In this document: positions 46,415-54,812 of the stretch, piece after piece
Numbering within the stretch: position 1 is the first letter of the stretch
Layout: the number at the start of each line of letters is the position of its first letter
Assembly: GCA_002238645.1 (NCBI GenBank)
Contig: MPMT01000006.1
Span: 20,232 to 84,231 of the forward strand
Reading direction: 5' to 3'
Origin: Alphaproteobacteria bacterium bin52
GTDB lineage: Bacteria; Pseudomonadota; Alphaproteobacteria; Thalassobaculales; Thalassobaculaceae
DNA: 64,000 nt
Notes under the pieces: generated by a model
Databases searched by the model: none
The model's input: the letters and a program-made list of their open reading frames with translations, nothing else
What the model was told of the DNA's origin: nothing
Translations under genes and position numbers: made by a program

Positions 46415-46970
46415 TGGCACTCCTCGTCAGGTCGCGGCTCGCTCTGGCCGGCCAGCGGATATGTCGGTCGCAGAGCCCGTCGGAGTCAAGCGGTGGTGCG
46501 ACGGCTGCGGCTGGCAGCCGGTCACCTGTCCCGGGACGCGCCCGTCGTGCGCAGGTCACTTCCGCCATTTGCGCGGGCATTCCGGACCGGGATGTCCCGA
46601 CTCGACACCCGCCCGAACTTCCGGAAATCCGGCCAGGCCATCTCCGGTCACGTGTTCGGCCGGTTCCCGGCACCCGTGCTGCGGGAGGAAGAGGAGGTCC
46701 CGCCACAGCCTGACAAGCCCCGTCGGACTGGACGTCACGCGTGGTGGAACGGGCAGTGACACCCACGAGAAAGAGGCGATTCCGCAGACCCTGACACAGT
46801 GGCCGTTCAGCTTCGAGACACTGGCAACCCTCGAGGCCGCTACGCGTCCGGCCAACTGTTCGAGGACAGCGCGCCGGCCGCGCTGACCATCGTCGCCGCC
46901 GGCATCCCGCCGCTGATCGTGCTGAACTACGGACCCGCCCGCACCCGTTCCAACGAGCCGACCTGACCGG
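46415..46970. other. Intergenic region, no gene or riboswitch identified
   Basis: About 555 bases separate cobW from cobT. I examined it as a possible cobalamin riboswitch on the minus strand because it precedes cobW-cobN, but found no B12 box (AGYCAGGA.ACC.GCC pattern) and no GCCCCCGC core. Plus-strand frames near 46780-46966 look like residue of a broken gene without recognisable identity. Confidence 0.5.
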
Positions 46971-48842
46971 TCAGCCCCGCGCCGCGCCGCGCGTGCGTCC
47001 CGGTTGCCGCATTCCCTGGTCCTCGTCGAACAGGTCGGCGAGCTGGTTCATCATCGTCCCACCGAGCTGTTCTGCATCGACGATCGTCACGGCACGCTGG
47101 TAGTAGCGGGTGACATCATGGCCGATGCCGATCGCCACCAGTTCCACCGGTGAACGCGTTTCGATGTAGCGGATGACCTCGCGCAGGTGTTTCTCGAGGT
47201 AGTTGCCGAGGTTCACCGACAGGGTCGAGTCATCAACCGGGGCGCCGTCGGAAATTACCATCAGGATCCGGCGTTCCTCCGGCCTGGCCAGGAGTCGCTG
47301 GTGAGCCCACAGCAGCGCCTCCCCGTCGATATTTTCCTTGAGAATGCCCTCGCGCAACATCAGCCCGAGTGACTTGCGCGCGTGTCGCCACGGCGCCTCG
47401 GCGGCCTTGTAGACGATATGGCGCAGGTCGTTGAGCCGGCCCGGGTTGGCCGGCTTGTCCATTCCCATCCACTTCTCGCGGGAATTGCCGCCCTTCCAAG
47501 CCCGGGTGGTGAAGCCGAGGATCTCGACCTTCACCCCGCACCGCTCCAGCGTACGCGCCAGGATATCGGCGCTCATGGCCGCGATGGTGATCGGCCGGCC
47601 CCGCATCGATCCCGAGTTGTCGATCAGCAGCGACACCACCGTGTCCCGGAACTCGGTGTCCTTCTCCATCTTGTAGGACAGCGGGTAGAGCGGTGCCGTG
47701 ACCACCCGCGACAACCGGCCAGCGTCTAGGATGCCCTCGTCGAGATCGAACAGCCACGACCGGTTCTGCTGGGCCAGCAACTTGCGCTGCAGGCGGTTGG
47801 CCAATTTCCCGATCAGCCCCTGCAGGTGGTGCAGCTGCTGGTCGAGCAGCGCGCGCAGCCTGGCAAGCTCCGCCGGGTCACACAGCTCGGCGGCCGGGAT
47901 CACTTCGTCGAATTCCGTGGTGAACACCCGGTAGGTCGCCTTGCGATCGTCGGAGTTGAGCAGGTGGGGCGGGGTCGCCGGGCTGGCCGGCTCCTCGTCG
48001 CCGCCACCCGGCTCCATGTCCATGTCGTCGCTGTCCTCGCCTTCGGCCGACTCCTCTCCGGCCTCCATCTCCGAGGGCAGCATCTCCGATTCCGATCCGT
48101 CCTCGCTGGTGCCACGGGTACCGGAATCGTTCATCTCTTCCGAATCGCCCTCGCCGTCATCGTCGGAGTCGCTGCGCTCCTCGTCCGACATGCCCTCCTC
48201 ACCGATCTCGAGATCGAGATCGAGAATCATCTGCCGCGCCCGGTCCGCGAAGGCTTCCTGGTCGCCGAGCACTTCGGTGAGATCCTGCAGGGTCTCGCCG
48301 ATCTTGGATTCGATCCAGGGACGCCACAGGTCGATCACGCGCCGCGCACACGACGGCGGTGCCTGTCCGGTCAGCGCCTCGCGCGCCAGCAGGCGGATCA
48401 CGTCGTTCAGCGACGCCTCGTCCTTGTTGCTGATGCGTTCGAATCCGCGGCGCCGGTACCGGTCATCGAGCGCGGTTTCAAGGTTCTGCGCCACGCCGGC
48501 CATCCGCCGCGCGCCGATTGCCTCGAACCGGGCCTGTTCGATCGCCTCGAACACCTCGCGCGCCGCCTGGCCGTGGGGCATGCGGCGCGCGTGCAGCGCC
48601 GCGTCGTGGTGGCGCCGGCGCAGCGACAGGCTGTCAGCCTCGCCGCGCACCCTGGAAACCTCGTAGGGATCAAGGTCGCGCGGCGGCATCGGAAGGCGCA
48701 CCTTCTCGCCGGACATGCTCGGTGTCTCGGCGCCGAAGGTGACCTCGAGTTCGCGTTCGCGCGACATCGCGCGCACGCACGCCTCCGTCGAGCGCTTGAA
48801 GATCTCTACCGGATGCTGGTCATCGCGCGTTAGCCCGGCCAT
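46971..48842 (-). CDS. cobT: Cobaltochelatase subunit CobT
   Basis: 623 residues. N-terminal half is helical and basic ([20 protein letters not shown], then [20 protein letters not shown], a CobT family block). An acidic Glu/Asp/Ser-rich stretch lies at about 225-300. The C-terminal von Willebrand A domain has the metal-site motif [14 protein letters not shown] (about residue 400) and later [11 protein letters not shown]. CobT assembles with CobS as the AAA+ motor for CobN. ATG 48842 after GGGGTGAGG is preferred over GTG 48851. It follows cobS by 18 bases. Confidence 0.95.
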   Translation of the reverse strand: MAGLTRDDQHPVEIFKRSTEACVRAMSRERELEVTFGAETPSMSGEKVRLPMPPRDLDPYEVSRVRGEADSLSLRRRHHDAALHARRMPHGQAAREVFEAIEQARFEAIGARRMAGVAQNLETALDDRYRRRGFERISNKDEASLNDVIRLLAREALTGQAPPSCARRVIDLWRPWIESKIGETLQDLTEVLGDQEAFADRARQMILDLDLEIGEEGMSDEERSDSDDDGEGDSEEMNDSGTRGTSEDGSESEMLPSEMEAGEESAEGEDSDDMDMEPGGGDEEPASPATPPHLLNSDDRKATYRVFTTEFDEVIPAAELCDPAELARLRALLDQQLHHLQGLIGKLANRLQRKLLAQQNRSWLFDLDEGILDAGRLSRVVTAPLYPLSYKMEKDTEFRDTVVSLLIDNSGSMRGRPITIAAMSADILARTLERCGVKVEILGFTTRAWKGGNSREKWMGMDKPANPGRLNDLRHIVYKAAEAPWRHARKSLGLMLREGILKENIDGEALLWAHQRLLARPEERRILMVISDGAPVDDSTLSVNLGNYLEKHLREVIRYIETRSPVELVAIGIGHDVTRYYQRAVTIVDAEQLGGTMMNQLADLFDEDQGMRQPGRTRGAARG

Positions 48843-48860
48843 GGTCCTCACCCCGATCGA

Positions 48861-49925
48861 TCAGGCTGCCTTCACCCGGCCTTCGACAAGCTCGGTCCCG
48901 AAACAGCGCTGGTAGTACTCGCTAACGGTCGGACGTTCGACCTCGTCGCACTTGTTGAGGAAGGTAAGCCTGAACGCGAAGGCGATGTCGTTGAAGATCT
49001 CCGCGTTCTCGGCCCAGGTAATCACGGTCCGCGGTGACATCACGGTGGAAATATCCCCGGCCATGAAGCCGTTCCGGGTCAGGTCGGCAAGCGCAACCAT
49101 GGCGGAGATCGTCTCGCGGCCCGCCTTGGTATCGTAGCTCGGCGACTTCGACAGCACGATCCCGGTCTCCTGGTCGTGTCCCAGGTAATTGAGCGTGGTC
49201 ACGATGTTCCAGCGGTCCATCTGGCCCTGGTTGATCTGCTGGGTGCCGTGGTAGAGCCCGGTGGTATCGCCGAGCCCGACGGTGTTCGCGGTCGCAAACA
49301 GCCGGAAGTGCAGGTTCGGGGTGATGACCTTGTTGGTGTCGAGCAGGGTCATCCGCCCGTCCTGTTCGAGCACCCGCTGGATGACGAACATGACGTCGGC
49401 GCGACCGGCGTCGTACTCGTCGAAGACCAGCGCCGTCGGGTTCTGCAACGACCACGGCAGGATGCCCTCGCGGAACTCCGTCACCTGCTTGCTGTCGCGC
49501 AGCACGATCGCGTCCTTGCCGATGAGGTCGATCCGGCTGATGTGGCTGTCGAGATTGACGCGCACGCACGGCCAGTTCAGCCGGGCCGCCACCTGCTCGA
49601 TGTGGGTCGACTTGCCAGTGCCGTGATAGCCCTGGATGAGCACACGCCGGTTGTGGGCGAACCCCGCAAGGATCGCCAGCGTCGTGTCCGGGTCGAACAG
49701 GTACGCGTCGTCAAACAGGGGGACGTACTCGCTGGCTTCGGAAAACGCCGGAGCCTTCATGTCCACATCGATCCCGAAGGCCTCGCGAACATCGACCTCG
49801 GTGTCCGGCTCGACAAGATGATGCGCCGGCTTGCGCTCGTAGATATGTGCTGCCGCCATGTCTTCATCCAGAATTGCAGGGAAACGGCGCTCCGGAAGCT
49901 CCACGGCAGGGCCGGTCGCTGTCAC
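48861..49925 (-). CDS. cobS: Cobaltochelatase AAA+ subunit CobS
   Basis: 354-residue MoxR-type ATPase, motor of cobalt insertion. Walker [21 protein letters not shown], then [16 protein letters not shown], Walker [11 protein letters not shown], sensor [20 protein letters not shown] and the arginine-finger region [12 protein letters not shown]. Starts GTG 49925, one base after the J-domain gene; an ATG at 49859 ([10 protein letters not shown]) is an alternative start. Operon order J-domain, cobS, cobT. Confidence 0.95.
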   Translation of the reverse strand: MTATGPAVELPERRFPAILDEDMAAAHIYERKPAHHLVEPDTEVDVREAFGIDVDMKAPAFSEASEYVPLFDDAYLFDPDTTLAILAGFAHNRRVLIQGYHGTGKSTHIEQVAARLNWPCVRVNLDSHISRIDLIGKDAIVLRDSKQVTEFREGILPWSLQNPTALVFDEYDAGRADVMFVIQRVLEQDGRMTLLDTNKVITPNLHFRLFATANTVGLGDTTGLYHGTQQINQGQMDRWNIVTTLNYLGHDQETGIVLSKSPSYDTKAGRETISAMVALADLTRNGFMAGDISTVMSPRTVITWAENAEIFNDIAFAFRLTFLNKCDEVERPTVSEYYQRCFGTELVEGRVKAA

Positions 49926-50513
49926 CTAGTCCAGAAAGCGCCTGAGAGTCGTATAGGCCTCGTTGATCGATTTCAACCTTTCTTCGGCAGCCCGGTCGCC
50001 TCCGTTGCGATCGGGATGGGTCATCTTGACCAGCCGCTTGTAGCGAGCCTTGACCTCGTCAAGCGTCACCGGCGGCTCGAGCCCGAATACGGACAACGCC
50101 TGGACCTGCTCCGGCGGCATGCCGGGCGCCTTCCCGCCTGCCGCGCGCGATCCGAAGCCGAGAACCTCGAAATCGTCCCGGATCCGGGCCCCGGCCATGC
50201 CCGCGTCCTGCCGGCGCCGGGTTCCGAACGGCCAGCTCGGACGTTCCCAGGTCGTCGCATGCCGGATCGTATGCTCGATGTCGTTCTCCGACATGTCCCG
50301 GCAGTAGTTCCACCCGCGATTGTACTCCCTGACATGTTCCAGGCAGAACCAGAAGTACTCGTCGAGCCGGTCCGGCGACCTGGGCGCCTTGTACTCGCCG
50401 CACCGTTCGCAACCCGCAACGTCGCAGCGGCGGACACGGGGCTCGGCGGCGGAGCCGACGTGGTCCACCGCATCCCTCAGTTTCCGTGCCCGTGCCCCGG
50501 AGCCGCGTGACAT
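49926..50513 (-). CDS. J-domain (DnaJ-like) protein next to cobS
   Basis: 195 residues. The C-terminal J domain (about 130-195) has the HPD motif in RLVKMTHPDRNGGDRAAEER, needed to stimulate DnaK. The N-terminal part has a possible zinc site (CDVAGCERCGEYKAP with paired Cys, then CLEHVREYNRGWNYC). Alphaproteobacteria commonly encode this protein beside cobS and bolA. It is probably a co-chaperone; whether it helps chelatase assembly is speculation. GTG 50516 is an alternative start. Divergent from bolA. Confidence 0.88.
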   Translation of the reverse strand: MSRGSGARARKLRDAVDHVGSAAEPRVRRCDVAGCERCGEYKAPRSPDRLDEYFWFCLEHVREYNRGWNYCRDMSENDIEHTIRHATTWERPSWPFGTRRRQDAGMAGARIRDDFEVLGFGSRAAGGKAPGMPPEQVQALSVFGLEPPVTLDEVKARYKRLVKMTHPDRNGGDRAAEERLKSINEAYTTLRRFLD

Positions 50514-50609
50514 CACGGGTTGGTGCCTCCCGGCGATTGCGCCTGCCGTCCGGCTGTGTCATCCCGGCCGGACAGAATTCACTCTAGCAAGCAGCGGGGC
50601 CCGAACGCC

Positions 50610-50885
50610 ATGACCGTGCGAGACTCGATCACCAGCAAGCTCACCTCCGCCTTCGATCCGGTTCGCCTAGAAGTTATCGACGAGTCGGCGCTTCACGCCG
50701 GACACGCGGGTGCGCGACCGGGCGGCGAGACACATTTCCGGGTTGTCCTGCGCTCTCCAGCGCTTGCGGGCCAGTCCCGCGTCGCGGTGCAGCGACGGAT
50801 CCACAGGGTCCTCGCCGAGGAACTCGCCGGACCGGTGCATGCGCTCTCGATCGACGCCTCGGCCGAACCCGGTCACGGCCGGTGA
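50610..50885 (+). CDS. BolA-family protein
   Basis: 91 residues with the BolA KH-like fold: SITSKLTSAFDPVRLEVIDE, SALHAGHAGARPGGETHFRV and the C-terminal RIHRVLAEELAGPVHALSI. The conserved His residues in the AGH loop and at HAL can bind iron-sulfur clusters with monothiol glutaredoxins. ATG 50610 chosen by homology. Overlaps the 3' end of the convergent DUF2889 gene by 13 bases. Confidence 0.9.
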   Translation: MTVRDSITSKLTSAFDPVRLEVIDESALHAGHAGARPGGETHFRVVLRSPALAGQSRVAVQRRIHRVLAEELAGPVHALSIDASAEPGHGR

Positions 50886-51415
50886 AACGAGGGCCAGTAC
50901 CGGGCCGCCAGCGCTCCCTTCTCGTCGAACGCGTGACAGCTGTTGAGCAGCGGCGGGCGCTCTCCGGGCGCCAGCCCTTCCTCGGAGGGTTCGCCGGAAT
51001 AGATGGTCTGGTACGCGGTGGTCGCGACCGGCGAGAGCAGTTCGACCAGATGGGTACATCCCTGAACCCCGCCGACGCGCTCGCGCACCTTCCGACGCCA
51101 GCCGGGGCCGATCACCAGTCCGACCAACCGCTGGAAATTCACGGCGATGGCCGGGCAGACGGGATAGGGACCGGCATCGGTCACCGCCTCGATGGCCCGG
51201 ATCCTGAGCGAGTTGTCGATGGTCATGCGGATCCACATCTCGTGCACTGGCTCGCCGGCGGGAAGACGGTTGTGACCGTAGTCCTCGATATCCATGCTCT
51301 TGGTGTCGCACAGGTGACCCTCGATGTCCCACAGCCCGTCGGCGCGGCGAAACCCCCTGCATTTGACCACACGGCTGTGGACGGGCTCGCGCTGACTGGC
51401 AGGTGATAGCGGCAT
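50873..51415 (-). CDS. DUF2889 domain protein
   Basis: 180 residues, soluble. Family pattern: VKCRGFRRADGLWDIEGHLC, then DTKSMDIEDYG, EPVHEMWIRMTIDNSLRIRA and CTHLVELLSPVATTAYQTIY. A conserved Cys-Thr-His-Leu near residue 120 and a later Cys may bind a ligand. ATG 51415 follows GGGAGAGG. Function of the family is unknown; it is frequent in proteobacteria that handle environmental organic acids, which says little here. Confidence 0.85.
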   Translation of the reverse strand: MPLSPASQREPVHSRVVKCRGFRRADGLWDIEGHLCDTKSMDIEDYGHNRLPAGEPVHEMWIRMTIDNSLRIRAIEAVTDAGPYPVCPAIAVNFQRLVGLVIGPGWRRKVRERVGGVQGCTHLVELLSPVATTAYQTIYSGEPSEEGLAPGERPPLLNSCHAFDEKGALAARYWPSFHRP

Positions 51416-51489
51416 CTCGGGCCTCTCCCGGCTGGACGCCGGGCACCATAAGGCTGCGGCGACCGGGGTCAAGACCGGCCGCGCCGATG

Positions 51490-52785
51490 CTACTCGGACC
51501 CGACCCTCCGGACCCGAAGCTGGGTGACCTGGTTGCGGATACGCCGCAGCACCCTGAACCGGACGCCATGGAACAGGAACTCCTGGCCGACATCGGGAAT
51601 GGTCCGCGATTCGTGCAGAACCAGTCCCGCCACGGTCGCCGCCTCCTCGTCCGGCAGGTTCCAGTCGAGGTCACGGTTGAGATCGCGGATGGTCATGCCA
51701 CCGTCGACGATGTAGGAGCCGTCCGACTGCACCCGCAGACCGGCGACGGACACGTCGTGCTCGTCATCGATGTCACCGACAATCTCCTCGAGGATGTCCT
51801 CCAGCGTCACCACGCCCTGGAAGGTCCCGTACTCGTCGACGACCACCGCAAAATGTTCCCGCCGTGCCCTGAAGGCCCGCAGCTGGTCGAGCAGGTTGAT
51901 CGATTCGGGAATGAACCATGGCGGTCCGGCGATGCCGGAGATACCGATCCCCTCCAGGCTGCTTCCAGCCGGCAGCTGGCGAAGTGCCCGCAACAGTTCC
52001 TTGCCGTGCAGGACCCCGATGATGTCGTCCTGGTTGCCACGGAACAGCGGAATACGGGTAAACGGACTCTCGAGCGCCGCCTCGTAGATGCGCTCTACCG
52101 GCAGGTCGGCATCGATCATGGTGACATTGCGCCGATGGGTCATGATCTCCTCGACCAGAACCTGGTCGAGGTCGAGGATGCTGCGCAGCATTGCCCGTTC
52201 CTCGCCGACATCGAGGCCCGGACCACGGTGCAGGTCGATCATGCCCCGCAGCTCCTCCTCGCGCTCGTCGGGTCCGGACTCCGCCATGGTCCTGATCCGG
52301 AGCAGGCGCAGCACGCCGATCACCAGTCCCCGCACCCCGGCGCTCAGCGGGTTCAGGACCCGGACCACCACCGAGATCACCGGTGCAACCGCAAGCGCGG
52401 TACGGTCGGCGTGATACATGGCGTAAGTCTTCGGCAGCACCTCGGCAAAGATCACCACCAGGGCTGTCATGGCCAGGGTCGCGTAGACGACACCAGCCTC
52501 GCCGAACAGCACGATCAGCAGGCTCGTGGCAAGCGCCGAGGCCGACACGTTGGCGATGTTGTTGCCGATCAGGATGGCCCCGATCAGCGTGTCCCTGCGG
52601 CTGCGCAGGTCACGAACCATCCCTGCCCGACGATGGCCGCGGCTTGCCAGCTGGTGCAGCCGGGCATCGGACGCCGCCGTCAGTGCCGTTTCCGATCCGG
52701 AAAAGAACGCAGAGAGCAGCAGCAGGACCAGGATCGCTGCAAGCGCGATCGCAATCCCCTCGCCCTCCAGCAGGAGTTCCAGCAT
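51490..52785 (-). CDS. HlyC/CorC-type membrane protein with CBS domains (CNNM family)
   Basis: 431 residues: an N-terminal DUF21/CNNM membrane domain with about four helices (LLLLSAFFSGSETALTAASD is the family opening), two CBS domains (about 200-320) and a C-terminal CorC_HlyC FAD-like domain (DGSYIVDGGMTIRDLNRDLD). CNNM proteins are linked to magnesium and cobalt efflux. Its ATG overlaps the aroB stop (TGATG), so it is the last gene of the aroK-aroB unit. Confidence 0.92.
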   Translation of the reverse strand: MLELLLEGEGIAIALAAILVLLLLSAFFSGSETALTAASDARLHQLASRGHRRAGMVRDLRSRRDTLIGAILIGNNIANVSASALATSLLIVLFGEAGVVYATLAMTALVVIFAEVLPKTYAMYHADRTALAVAPVISVVVRVLNPLSAGVRGLVIGVLRLLRIRTMAESGPDEREEELRGMIDLHRGPGLDVGEERAMLRSILDLDQVLVEEIMTHRRNVTMIDADLPVERIYEAALESPFTRIPLFRGNQDDIIGVLHGKELLRALRQLPAGSSLEGIGISGIAGPPWFIPESINLLDQLRAFRARREHFAVVVDEYGTFQGVVTLEDILEEIVGDIDDEHDVSVAGLRVQSDGSYIVDGGMTIRDLNRDLDWNLPDEEAATVAGLVLHESRTIPDVGQEFLFHGVRFRVLRRIRNQVTQLRVRRVGSE

Positions 52786-53921
52786 CAGGCGGGTTCCGGG
52801 ACGCCGAGCGAACGGGCAAGGCAGTCGGCAACCACGGCCTCATCGACATCCGCGGTGACGAACGCGTCACCAATGCCGCGGGACAACACGAACCGCATCC
52901 GTCCGTCACGGACCTTCTTGTCGTGACGCATGTGCGCGATCAGCCCGGCCGCGTCCCAGGACCCCGCACCGGGGATGTCGGCGATCCGGGTGGCAAATCC
53001 GCTTGCCGCGAGGTGCCGGCGCGCCCGCTCCAGGTCCTGGCCCGGACACAGGCCGAGCCGGTGCGACAGCCCGAGCGCGAGTTCCATTCCGACTGCAACC
53101 GCCTCCCCGTGCAGCAGTGTTCCGTCGAACCCCGCGGCCGCCTCCAGCGCGTGTCCGAAGGTGTGTCCGAGGTTGAGCAGCGCCCGCCGCCCCTCCTCGC
53201 GCTCGTCCCCGGCCACGATCTCGGCCTTGACCGAGCAGCTGGTGACGATCGCGTGCAGCCGCGCAGCCGCATCCCCGGCAAGTACCTTCGGCCCGTTCGC
53301 CTCGAGCCAGTCGAAGAAGCGGTGATCACGGATCAGGCCGTACTTCACCACTTCCGCATAGCCGCACCGCACCTCGCGGGCCGGCAGGGTGTCGAGGACG
53401 CGGGTATCGATCACCACGAGGCCGGGCTGGTGAAAGCTGCCGACGAGATTCTTGCCGTGCGGAGTGTTGACCGCGGTCTTGCCCCCCACCGAGCTGTCAA
53501 CCTGTGCCAGCAGTGTGGTCGGGACCTGCACGTAGTCGAGACCGCGCAGGGTCACGGCGGCGGCAAACCCGGCAATGTCACCCACGATGCCACCACCGAG
53601 CGCAATCACGAGTCCACGTCGATCGACCCGCTGGTCGAGTAGCCAGTTCACGATTTCCCGCAACCGCTCGAACGACTTGTTGGCCTCGCCGCCGGGGATC
53701 ACCAGATGCGAGACAGCGAGTCCTTCCGATTCGAGCGCGGCGCGCACGGGTTCGAGCCAGTGTCCCGCCACCGGCTCGTCGGTCACGACAAAGGCGCGAC
53801 GCTGCCCGAACCGGCTGCGGACAAGGGCACCGAGCCCGGCGATCAGCCCCTCGCCGACATGGATGTCATAGGCGCGTTCGTCCAGTGCAACGCGTATGGT
53901 CCGCCGGAAATCCTGACGCAT
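52785..53921 (-). CDS. aroB: 3-dehydroquinate synthase
   Basis: 378-residue shikimate-pathway enzyme converting DAHP to 3-dehydroquinate with NAD and zinc. Motifs: ALGGGIVGDIAGFAAAVTLR, TTLLAQVDSSVGGKTAVNTP, HGKNLVGSFHQP, and zinc-ligand Glu and His segments RCGYAEVVKYGLI, NLGHTFGHALEAA and LLHGEAVAVGM. The ATG shares a base with the aroK TAA (TAATG), so expression is coupled. Confidence 0.97.
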   Translation of the reverse strand: MRQDFRRTIRVALDERAYDIHVGEGLIAGLGALVRSRFGQRRAFVVTDEPVAGHWLEPVRAALESEGLAVSHLVIPGGEANKSFERLREIVNWLLDQRVDRRGLVIALGGGIVGDIAGFAAAVTLRGLDYVQVPTTLLAQVDSSVGGKTAVNTPHGKNLVGSFHQPGLVVIDTRVLDTLPAREVRCGYAEVVKYGLIRDHRFFDWLEANGPKVLAGDAAARLHAIVTSCSVKAEIVAGDEREEGRRALLNLGHTFGHALEAAAGFDGTLLHGEAVAVGMELALGLSHRLGLCPGQDLERARRHLAASGFATRIADIPGAGSWDAAGLIAHMRHDKKVRDGRMRFVLSRGIGDAFVTADVDEAVVADCLARSLGVPEPA

Positions 53922-54478
53922 TACGCTCCGTGCCGCTCAGCGGCCATTCGTCTCTTGATCTCGCACCACACCCGGTCAACCGTCGGCTCGATCGCATCTG
54001 AACCGGAATCGACCACGAGGTCGGCTTCGGCGTACTGGGGATAGCGGACGTCGATCAGCGCCCTCAGGGTCTCGCGGGCATCCCGCCCGTGCAGGAGCGG
54101 CCGGTCGACCCGGCTCGACACCCGCTCCACCAGGGTATCGAGATCGGCCCGCAGCCAGACCGAGACCGCGCTGTCGCGGATGGCCTGGCGGGTGTTCGCC
54201 GACATGAAGGCCCCGCCACCGGTCGCCAGTACCCCCGGAGTGCCGCGCAGCAACCGGACAATCACCTGCTCCTCGCCGCGGCGGAACTCCGCCTCGCCGT
54301 GGGTTGCGAAGATCTCCGGGATTGTGAGGCCGGCCGCCCGCTCGATCTCGGTGTCGGCGTCGACGAACGCGACCCCGAGGCGACCGGCCAGGCGCCGTCC
54401 GACGCTCGTCTTGCCCGCGCCCATCAGCCCGACTAGCACCACGGTCCATGGAAGACCCGTTACGCGCGATCCTGCCAC
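53921..54478 (-). CDS. aroK: Shikimate kinase
   Basis: 185 residues. P-loop GLMGAGKTSVGRRLAGRLG, the shikimate-binding VDADTEIERAAG, EAEFRRGEEQVI (family FRxxE) and LATGGGAFMSANTRQAI. Phosphorylates shikimate. GTG start at 54478 by family length. First gene of aroK-aroB-corC; divergent from the small membrane-protein gene 193 bases away. Confidence 0.95.
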   Translation of the reverse strand: MAGSRVTGLPWTVVLVGLMGAGKTSVGRRLAGRLGVAFVDADTEIERAAGLTIPEIFATHGEAEFRRGEEQVIVRLLRGTPGVLATGGGAFMSANTRQAIRDSAVSVWLRADLDTLVERVSSRVDRPLLHGRDARETLRALIDVRYPQYAEADLVVDSGSDAIEPTVDRVWCEIKRRMAAERHGA

Positions 54479-54670
54479 CCGTGGGTCTCCGCCGGCTCCC
54501 CGCTCGGTTCGCCGGCCTGTTGAGCAGAACGCCCCCGTTGCCTATGGTACCGGCGATTGTTCATGCGCGGACACTACCATGATTGCCTGTGACGTCCAAA
54601 GTGCGCGGCCGCGTCAACCACGGGTCGGGTCCCGGACGGTGGACGGGGTGCCTGGTGCGGATTTCGTCGT

Positions 54671-54808
54671 ATGAAACTGTGGCTGACCGCGCTGATCGTC
54701 GTGCTGCTGCTCGCGAGCGGCGGGCTCGCGGTCCTGTCGGTGTGGCATATCCCGCCGCCGATCCAGCAGGTCGAGAAGGTCGTTCCCGATGACCGACTCC
54801 TGCGCTGA
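54671..54808 (+). CDS. Conserved small membrane protein
   Basis: 45 residues: one hydrophobic helix (LWLTALIVVLLLASGGLAVL) followed by a short tail with the phrase HIPPPIQQVEKVVPDDRLL. I recall that short proteins with a helix and a tail of the type DIPxPxxPVEKVIPxDRF occur upstream of xerD-region genes in alphaproteobacteria, so this is probably real and conserved. Its stop precedes the next start by four bases, suggesting translational coupling. Function unknown. Confidence 0.7.
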   Translation: MKLWLTALIVVLLLASGGLAVLSVWHIPPPIQQVEKVVPDDRLLR

Positions 54809-54812
54809 TGCC

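Noticed and set aside
46415..46970. Possible cobalamin riboswitch before cobW
   Set aside because: A stretch reading GACGGGCTCTGCGACCGAC only loosely resembles a B12 box and no core is present.
54480..54670. Divergent region between aroK and the small membrane protein searched for regulatory palindromes
   Set aside because: No convincing operator or promoter pair stood out; only ordinary GC-rich sequence.
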